Notes under the pieces: generated by a model | What the model saw: the letters and a program-made list of their open reading frames with translations, nothing else | Database searches by the model: none | Told to the model about the DNA's origin: nothing | In this document: positions 33,785 to 41,278 of the stretch, piece after piece | Layout of the letters: every line of letters begins with the position of its first letter | Position numbering within the stretch: position 1 is the first letter of the stretch | Source: Streptomyces thermodiastaticus | Lineage (GTDB): Bacteria > Actinomycetota > Actinomycetes > Streptomycetales > Streptomycetaceae | Length of the DNA: 53,702 bases | Direction: 5' to 3' | Assembly (NCBI RefSeq): GCF_014656135.1 | Contig: NZ_BNBV01000036.1 | Location: forward strand, 1 to 53,702 | Program-made: the position numbers and the translations under genes

Positions 33785-34443
33785 CGGCTGACGTCGTAGA
33801 CCTTAGCACCCTGGTCGGCGCGAGAAGAAATCGCCGGTCCGGCGGCCGGCCGGGCGGCCCGCACCGCCGCCCACAGCAGCACCTCCGGACCGGGCAGCCA
33901 GGGGAGGCGGGTGTCCGGGGCGACCAGCCAGCGCGAGGCGGACCGCCCGCCGTCCGCGCCGCCCTGCGCCGTGGTGCCGGACGGCGGCACCAGCGCCGGG
34001 ACGGTCACCACGTCGCCCGTGCCGTGGCACAGCAGCGGCGGCACCCCGCCGGTGCGCCCGCCTCCGTCCTGGCGGCCCCGTGCGCTCCACTCCTCCCACT
34101 CCAGCAGGGCGGGCAGCCGGTGCGCGGTACCGGGTGCGCAGAACAGCAGCACCCGGCCCCGGTGCACGGCCACCGGCCCGGAACCGGGGCCCTCCTCCCA
34201 CAGCCGGTCCAGCATCCGGCGGCCGAAGATCGCCGGCGCGTTGACCACGTCGAAGGCGGTGCCGCAGGGCAGGACGACCGGGGCGTCCGGCCGCTCCCGC
34301 CACAGGGCCAGCGTGCTGCGGGGGTACGGTGTCGCCGAGGCGAGCCAGGCGGCGCCGTCCGCGGTGACGCCGGAGGCGTCGCAGCCGTGACCGGCGGAGG
34401 TGTCGAGTCGGTCGAGGAGCGAGGAATGTCCGGTGCGGCTCAT
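33775..34443 (-). CDS. Bifunctional primase-polymerase-like (prim-pol N-domain) protein
   Basis: 222 residues from ATG 34443. The pattern LASATPYPRSTLALWRERPD, VVLPCGTAFDVVNAPAIFGR and GRVLLFCAPGTAHRLPALLE resembles the N-terminal prim-pol domain group widely annotated in Streptomyces. The catalytic acidic residues of true prim-pol enzymes are not evident, so nucleic-acid synthesis is doubtful. The gene ends inside the third tRNA-Lys gene, a 10-base overlap on the same strand. The role is unknown. Confidence 0.7.
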   Translation of the reverse strand: MSRTGHSSLLDRLDTSAGHGCDASGVTADGAAWLASATPYPRSTLALWRERPDAPVVLPCGTAFDVVNAPAIFGRRMLDRLWEEGPGSGPVAVHRGRVLLFCAPGTAHRLPALLEWEEWSARGRQDGGGRTGGVPPLLCHGTGDVVTVPALVPPSGTTAQGGADGGRSASRWLVAPDTRLPWLPGPEVLLWAAVRAARPAAGPAISSRADQGAKVYDVSRRR

Positions 34444-34743
34444 GCCGGATATATCTACAGAACGTGAGCGTGCGCTTCCACAAGGTTGCGGAAAAGGGGG
34501 ACGAGCCACCAGGGGAAGGGGTATCGTGCTCGCTCGGCATATGCCGCGGTGGTGAGGCGGGGGCCGCGCGCGGGAGCGGCCGGGGCGGCGGCGTCGCCGG
34601 CCGGGCGTGCGTCCGTGCTGGTCAGCGGGCTCGGCCGAGCCCGCGGAGCCGGCCGGCGGGGACGGCTCGGCCTGCGGTGCCGGGCACTCGGCCTGCGGTG
34701 CCGGGCAGGGGGAGGCGCAGCGCCGGGGAGGGAGCGGTCCGGT
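34444..34743. other. Intergenic region without a convincing gene
   Basis: These 300 bases hold the promoter of the prim-pol-like gene near one end and a 21-bp tandem repeat near the other. Long open frames exist only because of the base composition; none has a ribosome site or family resemblance. Confidence 0.4.
34666..34707. repeat. Perfect 21-bp tandem duplication
   Basis: CTCGGCCTGCGGTGCCGGGC plus A occurs at 34666-34686 and again, unchanged, at 34687-34707, downstream of the minus-strand gene that ends at 34744. Confidence 0.85.
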
Positions 34744-35118
34744 TCACACCGGGTCGGCCGGGTTCGCGTGCACGCTCCCCTCGGTGCCGCGCAGCAGATC
34801 GCGCCCGAACTCGACCATCTTCTTGGCGTAGTCCTCGGTCCACTCGGCCCGCTCGGCGATGTCCGCCGTGCTCAGCCGGTCGAACCGGCGCGGGTCGGCG
34901 AGCTGGGCCGCCGCGATCGCCTGGAACTCCATCGCGCGGTCGGTGGCCGCGCGGAACGCGAGCGCCAGCTCGGTCGCCCGCGCCAGCAGCTGCCGCGGAT
35001 CCTCGATCGACTCCAGGTCGAAGAAGTGCTCGGGGTCGGCCGACGCGGCGGTGGGCTCGAAGAGCAGGGGCGCGGGGCGTAGCCGCGGTTGGTGGCGACG
35101 CGGCGTGGGCTCCGCCAT
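34744..35118 (-). CDS. Conserved Streptomyces hypothetical protein
   Basis: 124 residues from ATG 35118, with GGAGG seven bases upstream. It is soluble and helical. The centre reads FFDLESIEDPRQLLARATEL and ALAFRAATDRAMEFQAIAAA, and the end has FDRLSTADIAERAEWTEDYA. The last segment looks helix-turn-helix-like (LSTADIAERAEWTEDYAKKM), so DNA binding is possible. No known family is recognised. It stands alone between the tRNA region and the helicase operon. Confidence 0.68.
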   Translation of the reverse strand: MAEPTPRRHQPRLRPAPLLFEPTAASADPEHFFDLESIEDPRQLLARATELALAFRAATDRAMEFQAIAAAQLADPRRFDRLSTADIAERAEWTEDYAKKMVEFGRDLLRGTEGSVHANPADPV

Positions 35119-35268
35119 GTCATGTCCTCCTCGTACGGTGCGAAGGGCCCGGCAACAGGGCCACCCCCCATTGTCGCGCGGCCGCGCAAGGGCGCCTTCG
35201 GCCGATCGCTGCGCCGGCGCCCGGCGACAGTGCGCCCCGCGCGGGCCGCGCACCGGGCGCCGACTGTT

Positions 35269-35307
35269 CCCGCCCTCGCGCCCCGCGCCCCGGTGCGCGA
35301 GGGCGGG
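35269..35307 (-). terminator. Terminator of the nuclease-helicase operon
   Basis: Perfect 13-bp arms CCCGCCCTCGCGC (35269-35281) and GCGCGAGGGCGGG (35295-35307) begin one base after the helicase stop codon on the minus strand. Confidence 0.78.
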
Positions 35308-35308
35308 A

Positions 35309-36700
35309 TCACGGCCGCCAGGGCACCCGGTGCTCCGACCACTGCGCCCAGGTGGACATCATCGCCTCCCAGCCATCGGGGAACTTCACCGTGACACCGA
35401 GCTGGACCGGTTCCGTGGACGGATGCTCGTCCAGCAGCTCGCTCACCCCCGCCCGGCACACCACGACGCAGGCGTGCCGGTGACGGGAGGCGAGCACGCA
35501 CAGGCGGCCGGTCTCCAGGTGGAAGGCGGTGGCGTCGGGCCGGCCGGAGAGCGGGTGCAGCATCACGGTGACGTCGAACTCACGGCCCTGGAGCCGGTTG
35601 GCCGTGTCCACCGTGACGTCTCTCACCCCCAGCTCGGCCAGCGCCGACTTCACCGCCGCCGCCTGGTCCCGGTGTGCCGTGCCGACCGCGATCCGGTCCG
35701 CGGTCAGCGGCGCCGGCTCCTCGGACCGCTCCGAGACCGTCGTGCCGCCGCGCGCCAGCATCCGGGCCACGACCGCCGCGACCGCGCGCACCGCCTCCGG
35801 GTCCGTGCGCGGGGTGTGCCGTGCGGGCAGCTCCAGCAGGCCCCAGCCGGTCTGCGCGGCCTCGTCGATCACCCGGTCGGGGCCGGTGCCGTCCGAGGGG
35901 ACGGCGAACCGCAGCCGCCTCTCCCCGTGGCCGGTGCCGCTGCGGAACGGCGTGTACGGGTAGAACGCGTCCGACACCAGCGGCGCCGCCGACGCCGGGA
36001 GCCGCCAGGACACCGGCAGCCGGTGCTGGGGCAGCCCGGGGTTGTGCGCCAGCAGCGTGCTCACCGCCGACGCCGACGGGTCGTACGACAGTCCCGCCCA
36101 CTGCTCGGCGCCGACGACGGAGAACGGGTCGAGCTGCCCGGGGTCGCCGACGAACAGCGCCCGCTCGAACAGCCCGGCCACGGCCAGCAGCGCGTCCGAG
36201 CGCATCTGGTACGCCTCGTCGACGATGGCGTGCCGCCACGGCTCGTCCACCGTCACATGCGCCCACTTCGCGGCGGTGGACAGCACGACGTCGAGCCCGG
36301 CGAGATCGGCGGCCCGGGCGGAGGTCCGCACGTTCGGCAGCTCGTCCAGGGCCTTGTCGTAGGCGTCGGTGTCGCTGCTGTGCAGCCGGCCCACCGGCAG
36401 ATCCGGGTTCTGCTCGGCGAGCCGCACCACCAGGTCGTCGACCTGCGCGTTGGTCTGCGCCACCACCATCAGCGGCCGTCCGGCCGCCGCCAGCTCCAGC
36501 GCGGCGCGCACCACGAGCGTGGACTTGCCGGCGCCCGGCGGGGAGTCGACGACGACACCGCGGTGCGGGCCGTGCAGGGTGTCGGCCAGGATCGCCTCGG
36601 TGGCGCGCGCGGCCGCCGCGGCCGGGTCGGAGCCGGAGCGTGCGGCACCGGGGCCGGACGGCAGCCGCGCGGCGGCGGGGTCGTCGACGGGGGCGGTCAC
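35309..36700 (-). CDS. SF1 Upf1/Dna2-like helicase
   Basis: 463 residues from GTG 36700, which overlaps the upstream stop as GTGA. The complete SF1B motif set is visible: Walker A SPPGAGKST (about 53-61), VVAQTNAQVDDL (Ia), AIVDEAYQM (DEAY box, about 158), LFVGDPGQLDPF (III), VDTANRLQGREFDVTVM (V, about 370) and LASRHRHACVVV (VI, about 410). DEAY and the Q of motif III match the AAA_11/AAA_12 (Upf1/Dna2) group. The beta-barrel normally inserted before motif Ia is missing here and may be supplied by the upstream protein. Predicted: 5'-3' unwinding of DNA or RNA together with the nuclease of the same operon. Confidence 0.85.
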   Translation of the reverse strand: MTAPVDDPAAARLPSGPGAARSGSDPAAAAARATEAILADTLHGPHRGVVVDSPPGAGKSTLVVRAALELAAAGRPLMVVAQTNAQVDDLVVRLAEQNPDLPVGRLHSSDTDAYDKALDELPNVRTSARAADLAGLDVVLSTAAKWAHVTVDEPWRHAIVDEAYQMRSDALLAVAGLFERALFVGDPGQLDPFSVVGAEQWAGLSYDPSASAVSTLLAHNPGLPQHRLPVSWRLPASAAPLVSDAFYPYTPFRSGTGHGERRLRFAVPSDGTGPDRVIDEAAQTGWGLLELPARHTPRTDPEAVRAVAAVVARMLARGGTTVSERSEEPAPLTADRIAVGTAHRDQAAAVKSALAELGVRDVTVDTANRLQGREFDVTVMLHPLSGRPDATAFHLETGRLCVLASRHRHACVVVCRAGVSELLDEHPSTEPVQLGVTVKFPDGWEAMMSTWAQWSEHRVPWRP

Positions 36701-38304
36701 AGCAGATCCTCCTCGGTCACCGGATCGGGGGCCTCCGGGGCGCCCGCCTCGCCGGGCGGGCCGCCGTGCGTCCACGGGGTGTCCTCCGGGTCGGGCAGCT
36801 TCGGCCCGCCCCGCTGCTCGTGCTCGAACAGGGTGAAGCACACCCGGTCGCCCTTCTCCGGGACGGAACCGGGCGCGGGCTCCTTGCCGCGCCCCATCTT
36901 GTCCAGCAGGCGCAGCACGATCAGCGTCCCGCCCGCCTCGCCGCCGTCCTCGTGGGCGACGCACTCCGCCGACTGCGGCCTGCTGTCCAGCGAGCGGTAC
37001 ACCCGGGTCTGCCCGGTCAGGTGGGGCCGGTCGCCGGTGCGGACCGTGACCAGCGGGCGCGGGCTGGGCCGCCTGCCCTCGCTGTACGCCATGGCGACGT
37101 CGACGACCTCCCCGGCGAACGCCTCCCCGGCCAGCTGCCGCCCCGCCATCACCAGCGGGTCGTCCAGGGCCTCCTGGGCGTCCAGCCGGGCCTGCTCCCG
37201 TTCGCGCGCGGCCAGCTTGGCGGCGGCGGTGACGGCGTCGTCGTGGCGCGGCTGCGGCGGCTCGCCGGCCAGGACGCGGTCGCGGTGGGCGGTGAACGAC
37301 CAGCGGTCGCGGGTCCACCGGTCGGGCACATGCGCGGCCTCGGGCAGGGTCCGCAGCAGGTCGAGGCCGTCCCAGACCCGGTCCCAGGTGGGCCGGGCGC
37401 ACCGCTCGACCAGGGCCCGGATCTCCTCCTCGGCCGCGGTCAGCGCGCCGAGCCGGCCGTCGGCCTGGACGCCGTCCTCGGCGGCGGCGAGGGCGCCGCG
37501 CGCCCGGTCGTAGCGCTCGACGGCGGGCGCGAGCAGCTTGTTGTCGAACGCCGGGTCGGTGGCCGGACCGGCCGGCGGGCACAGCAGCTGGCCGCCGGCG
37601 TCCCGGGCGCGCTCCGCATGCAGCGCGGCCTCGGCGCCCGAGAGCCCCTCCGGCGGGCTGATCCACGCCAGCAGGGCGCCCAGATGCTGGTCCTCCAGCG
37701 CGGACTGGCCGGTGGTCCAGTGCCGGGCCAGCACCTCGGTCAGGGCGAGCAGCATCGAGGAGCCGGGCACCCGGGCGCGTTCGGCGAAGTGGGTCAGCCA
37801 CCGCCCGAGCAGCGGCACCCGCGGCGGGGCCGGATGCGGGTCGTCGGGATCCTGCTCGGCGGTGCGCCGGAACCGCATGGAGCGGCCCAGCAGGCGGACG
37901 TAGTCGATGCCGGAGCGGCTCGGCACGATCAGCTGGGGCGCGTCGGTGCACAGCTCGACCTCGGCCTTGACCCGCTTGCCGGTCGACGGGTCGGTCTCGG
38001 TGCGCTCCGCCGGCTCGACGTCCGCGGTGAAGGACTCGATGTACGGCAGGACGACATCGGCCAGTTCGGCGAGGAACGCGAACCGCAGATCGCGGTCGCG
38101 GGGCTGCGGCACGGCCAGCAGCCGCGGCGCGTGCCGGTCGGTGCCGACCAGCGCGCCGAGCGGGGCGCCCACCTCACCGGCGGTGGTCAGCGGCACGAAC
38201 ACCAGGGGCCGCTCGGACAGGTGCCGGTGCCGTACCGTCGCCGCGGGCCGGGCGCGCCCGGAGCGCACCGCCTCAAGCCGGGCCAGCGTCGTGATCAGGG
38301 ACAC
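36697..38304 (-). CDS. Large unknown protein between nuclease and helicase
   Basis: 535 residues from GTG 38304 with an excellent GGAGGAGG site, overlapping the nuclease gene end by 10 bases. I recognise no enzyme domain. Residues 1-120 are beta-rich (RPLVFVPLTTAGEVGAPLGA). The middle is helical with a coiled-coil tendency (DAVTAAAKLAAREREQARLD). Residues 400-510 look like a small beta-barrel (GEVVDVAMAYSEG, RPLVTVRTGDRPHLTG, TLIVLRLLD, GDRVCFTLFEHE). That barrel could stand in for the 1B/stalk domain absent from the downstream helicase. The acidic tail is PDPVTEEDLL. Inference: a scaffold joining nuclease and helicase. Confidence 0.75.
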   Translation of the reverse strand: MSLITTLARLEAVRSGRARPAATVRHRHLSERPLVFVPLTTAGEVGAPLGALVGTDRHAPRLLAVPQPRDRDLRFAFLAELADVVLPYIESFTADVEPAERTETDPSTGKRVKAEVELCTDAPQLIVPSRSGIDYVRLLGRSMRFRRTAEQDPDDPHPAPPRVPLLGRWLTHFAERARVPGSSMLLALTEVLARHWTTGQSALEDQHLGALLAWISPPEGLSGAEAALHAERARDAGGQLLCPPAGPATDPAFDNKLLAPAVERYDRARGALAAAEDGVQADGRLGALTAAEEEIRALVERCARPTWDRVWDGLDLLRTLPEAAHVPDRWTRDRWSFTAHRDRVLAGEPPQPRHDDAVTAAAKLAAREREQARLDAQEALDDPLVMAGRQLAGEAFAGEVVDVAMAYSEGRRPSPRPLVTVRTGDRPHLTGQTRVYRSLDSRPQSAECVAHEDGGEAGGTLIVLRLLDKMGRGKEPAPGSVPEKGDRVCFTLFEHEQRGGPKLPDPEDTPWTHGGPPGEAGAPEAPDPVTEEDLL

Positions 38305-39365
38305 GGCACCTCCTCCGCTGTGGCGGCCGCCAGGGCCTGGGCGCGCAGCGCGGCCGCCCGGCGCAGTGCGGCCACCGCCGGGTCGTCCTCCTCGCCCGCC
38401 TCGCCGTGCGCCGCCGCCAGCACCTCCTCCACCGTCCGCAGACCGCCCAGTTCGGCACGGACCGAACGGCCCAGGGCGGTCACCTCGCCCGCGGCGAGGG
38501 CCCGCGCCCGGCAGTGGAAGGCCAGCTCGCAGGTGGCCAGGCACTCCGGCGCGTACGTCGCCGGCACCGCGTCCACGGCTGCCGTCAGCTCCTCGGCGGG
38601 CAGCTCGGGGGAGAAGCACACCCCCTCGGGCAGCGCGCCGGCGATCTCCTCCAGGCGGGTCAGGCGGGCGAGCTGCCGGGCGGTGACCGCGCGCTGCTTG
38701 CGCACGTCCACGGCGGAGGCGGCCGGCAGGTTGGAGAAGTCCTTCGGGCACACCAGCAGGACCCGGTCGCGCACCCGCGGCGGCGGATCGAGCCGCGCGG
38801 CCACCTCCTCCAGCGCCAGCACGTACACCGCGGCCTGCCGGGCGGCGGCGCCGACCTTCGCCGGGTCCGCCGCGCCGTCCAGCACCGGAAACGACTTGAT
38901 CTCCACCACGGTCCAGGTGCCGTCCGGGTGCACCACCACCGCGTCCGGTTCCAGGAAGGCGGGCGAGCCGGCCACCTGCAGCGCCAGCATCGGATGGTCC
39001 AGCAGCGTCCAGCCGCCCGCCTCGGTCGCCTCCCGCAGCGCCAGCGCGGTACGGGCGGTGCGCCCCTCGTTGTTCGTCGCGGCCAGGTCCGCGACCTCGG
39101 CCTGCCGGGGCGGTTCGGCCGTGGGGTCGAGCCGTTCGTGCACCAGGCGCAGCAGCTCCGCGCCGCCGTCCGCCTTCACCCGGGTCTCGAAGGCGTGGCC
39201 GCGCGCGAAGGCGAACTGCGACTGCCCGAAGGCCGCCGGGGCGCCCAGCGCGTCCGCCAGCGCGGCCTTGTCCACGCCCGCGCCGTCCAGCAGGGCGCGC
39301 CGCCGGCAGCCCGGGTTCGCGGCCAGGGCCGCCAGCGCACGGGCGTCCAGCGGCCGGGCCGGCAC
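38295..39365 (-). CDS. PD-(D/E)XK nuclease with Cas4/AddB-type Fe-S cysteines
   Basis: 356 residues from GTG 39365. The RecB-type nuclease signature is complete: GHAFETRV (His57), Asp141 in FLEPDAVVV, Glu155-x-Lys157 in VVEIKSF, and the QxxxY motif Gln177-Tyr181. Four cysteines fit an iron-sulphur clamp: Cys20 before the core and Cys275-x3-Cys279-x5-Cys285 after it, as in Cas4, AddB and Dna2. Single-strand or flap DNA cleavage is predicted. It is 16 bases downstream of the PAP2 gene and overlaps the following gene by 10 bases. The GTG start has only a weak ribosome site; the domain starts just after it. Confidence 0.83.
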   Translation of the reverse strand: MPARPLDARALAALAANPGCRRRALLDGAGVDKAALADALGAPAAFGQSQFAFARGHAFETRVKADGGAELLRLVHERLDPTAEPPRQAEVADLAATNNEGRTARTALALREATEAGGWTLLDHPMLALQVAGSPAFLEPDAVVVHPDGTWTVVEIKSFPVLDGAADPAKVGAAARQAAVYVLALEEVAARLDPPPRVRDRVLLVCPKDFSNLPAASAVDVRKQRAVTARQLARLTRLEEIAGALPEGVCFSPELPAEELTAAVDAVPATYAPECLATCELAFHCRARALAAGEVTALGRSVRAELGGLRTVEEVLAAAHGEAGEEDDPAVAALRRAAALRAQALAAATAEEVPCP

Positions 39366-39381
39366 GCCCGGGCCGCGCAGC

Positions 39382-40374
39382 TCAGCGAGCCTTGCCCAGG
39401 CTCTCGGCCTGGCTGGGAAGGCCCCATCCCGGTGCCCCGTCCGCGGCGTTCTGGGGTGGGGCACCCGGTTCGCCTCCGGGGCCGAGCCGGGTTTCGCGCT
39501 GCCGTGGAATCCGTTCACCCGCCGAAGTCTGACACCGGCCACTGACAATCGGGGAACCCGCACCGCCCGCGCCGCCCGCGAGAGCCGGGACACGGGCGGC
39601 GAGGGCCGCGCGGATCCGCTGCGTCACGGCCCCGACGTACGGCGCCAGCAGCATGCCCACGCCCATCACGGTCACGCCCGCGACGGCGTCCAGCAGATAG
39701 TGGTTGGCGGTGCCCATCACCACGAGCGCCGTCACCAGCGGATAGACGACGGCGGCCACTTTCGTCCAGCGCGCGCCGCCGTACCGCCACAGCATCAGCC
39801 CGCACCACAGCGCCCAGCCCACGTGCAGGCTCGGCATGGCGGCGTACTGGTTCGTCATGCCGCCCAGGCCGCGCGGTGCGCTCGCCTGGTCGCTCCACCA
39901 GCCGTAGGAGCTGAAGTGGGCCATCGTGTCGACGAAGCCGTGTTCCGGGGAGAGCAGCCTGGGCGGGCAGGTGGGCAGCAGGGTGAACCCGATCAGGCCG
40001 ATGAAGGTGGACGTCATCAGCCAGGTGCGGGCGGCGCGGTAGTGCGCGGTGTGCGAGCGGAACAGCCACACCAGGATCGCGGGCGTGACCAGGTAGTGCA
40101 GGGAGGCGTACCAGAAGTCGGCGGGGATGCCGAGCCAGGCCTCGCGGGTGAACAGCCGGTTGAGCGGGTGCTCCGCGTTGAGATGCAGCAGCTTCTCCAG
40201 GCGCAGGATCGCCAGCCCGTGCTCGACGGCGTCGGCGACGTCACCGCGGACGATCAGCCGGCCGGCCGAGTAGCAGCCGTAGACCACCAGGATCAGCGGC
40301 AGCTCGGTCCACCAGCGCAGCCGGAGGGGCGGGGCCGTCTCGGTGCGCGGTGCCGGTGCCTCGGTCTGCGGCAT
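39382..40374 (-). CDS. PAP2-superfamily integral membrane phosphatase
   Basis: 330 residues with about six membrane helices. The phosphatase motifs are AAMPSLHVGWALW (PSLH with catalytic His) and GTANHYLLDAVAG, with HxxxD. The upstream TCPPRLL segment is typical of the inositolphosphotransferase/Aur1-like branch. It acts on lipid-linked phosphates in the membrane. The last 75 residues are a Gly/Arg-rich cytoplasmic tail. It is the first gene of a run that continues with nuclease, unknown protein and helicase. Co-transcription is likely from the spacing, but a functional link to DNA processing is not obvious. Confidence 0.83.
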   Translation of the reverse strand: MPQTEAPAPRTETAPPLRLRWWTELPLILVVYGCYSAGRLIVRGDVADAVEHGLAILRLEKLLHLNAEHPLNRLFTREAWLGIPADFWYASLHYLVTPAILVWLFRSHTAHYRAARTWLMTSTFIGLIGFTLLPTCPPRLLSPEHGFVDTMAHFSSYGWWSDQASAPRGLGGMTNQYAAMPSLHVGWALWCGLMLWRYGGARWTKVAAVVYPLVTALVVMGTANHYLLDAVAGVTVMGVGMLLAPYVGAVTQRIRAALAARVPALAGGAGGAGSPIVSGRCQTSAGERIPRQRETRLGPGGEPGAPPQNAADGAPGWGLPSQAESLGKAR

Positions 40375-40621
40375 CCGATGCCCCTCCCCGTCCTTCTTGT
40401 CGCAGTATGTGGTCGTCGCGGTGCTGTCGGTGCGGCGGCCCGGTGTCCGCCCGGATGCTCCGGCGCCGGGCGTGCCACTTTACGGCGTATGCGCCCGCGT
40501 TTGCGGGGCGCCCCCGGCCCTGATAGACGCAACCCCCGACCCCCGGGTTGCTTCTGCACACGGTGCGCGATGATGGAGAACGTTCCGTCAGAAGATCTCA
40601 CTTTTTCCTGAAAGGCTCCCC

Positions 40622-41218
40622 ATGGCACCGCGCATCCTGCTGGCCCGGCACGGACAGACACAGTGGTCGCTGTCCGGCAAGCACACCGGCAGGACCGACG
40701 TTCCCCTGTTGGAGGAGGGCCGGCGCGGCGCCGAGCTGCTCGGGAAGCGGCTGCACCGGGCCCCGTTCGACGGCCTGCCCGGAGTGCAGGTGCGCACGAG
40801 CCCGCTCTCCCGTGCGCGGGAGACCTGCGAGCTGGCCGGCTTCGGCGACCGCGCGACGTGCTGGGACACGCTCATGGAGTGGGACTACGGCGCCTACGAG
40901 GGCCTGACCCCGGCCGAGATCGAGGCCGAGCGGCCCGGCTGGCTCATCTGGCGCGACGGGGTGCCGGGCGGGGAGACGGTCGCCGAGATGACCGCACGGG
41001 CCGACGAGGTCGTGACGTGGGCGCGCGCCCAGCAGGGCGACGTGCTGCTCTTCGCCCACGGCCACATGCTGCGCTCCATCGCCGCCCGCTGGCTCGGCCT
41101 CCCGCTGGACTTCGCGGCGCGCATCCGCCTCAGCCCCACCTCTTTGTCGATTCTGGGCTGGGCCTACGGCGAACCGGCGATCGAGAGCTGGAACGATGTG
41201 GGGCACCTGTCGGCCTGA
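40622..41218 (+). CDS. Histidine phosphatase-superfamily protein
   Basis: 198 residues. The RHG motif is at residues 9-11 (LLARHGQTQW) with catalytic His10. TSPLSRARET supplies the second arginine. The acid is in MEWDYGAYEG and the second His in FAHGHMLR. Sequence and length fit the phosphoglycerate mutase-like acid phosphatases (CobC/GpmB group). Substrate unknown. GAAAGG lies upstream of the start. It is divergent from PAP2 with a 247-base shared promoter region. Confidence 0.87.
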   Translation: MAPRILLARHGQTQWSLSGKHTGRTDVPLLEEGRRGAELLGKRLHRAPFDGLPGVQVRTSPLSRARETCELAGFGDRATCWDTLMEWDYGAYEGLTPAEIEAERPGWLIWRDGVPGGETVAEMTARADEVVTWARAQQGDVLLFAHGHMLRSIAARWLGLPLDFAARIRLSPTSLSILGWAYGEPAIESWNDVGHLSA

Positions 41219-41278
41219 CGGCACGCCCGAGGCGGCCGGTTCGTTCGGACCGGCCCGGCGGGCGTGGACGCGGGTGGA

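Noticed and set aside
35674..40611. A 1645-codon open frame on the plus strand opposite the nuclease-helicase operon
   Set aside because: It is Arg/Pro-rich nonsense created by G+C-rich codons on the other strand; it has no family resemblance and no ribosome site.
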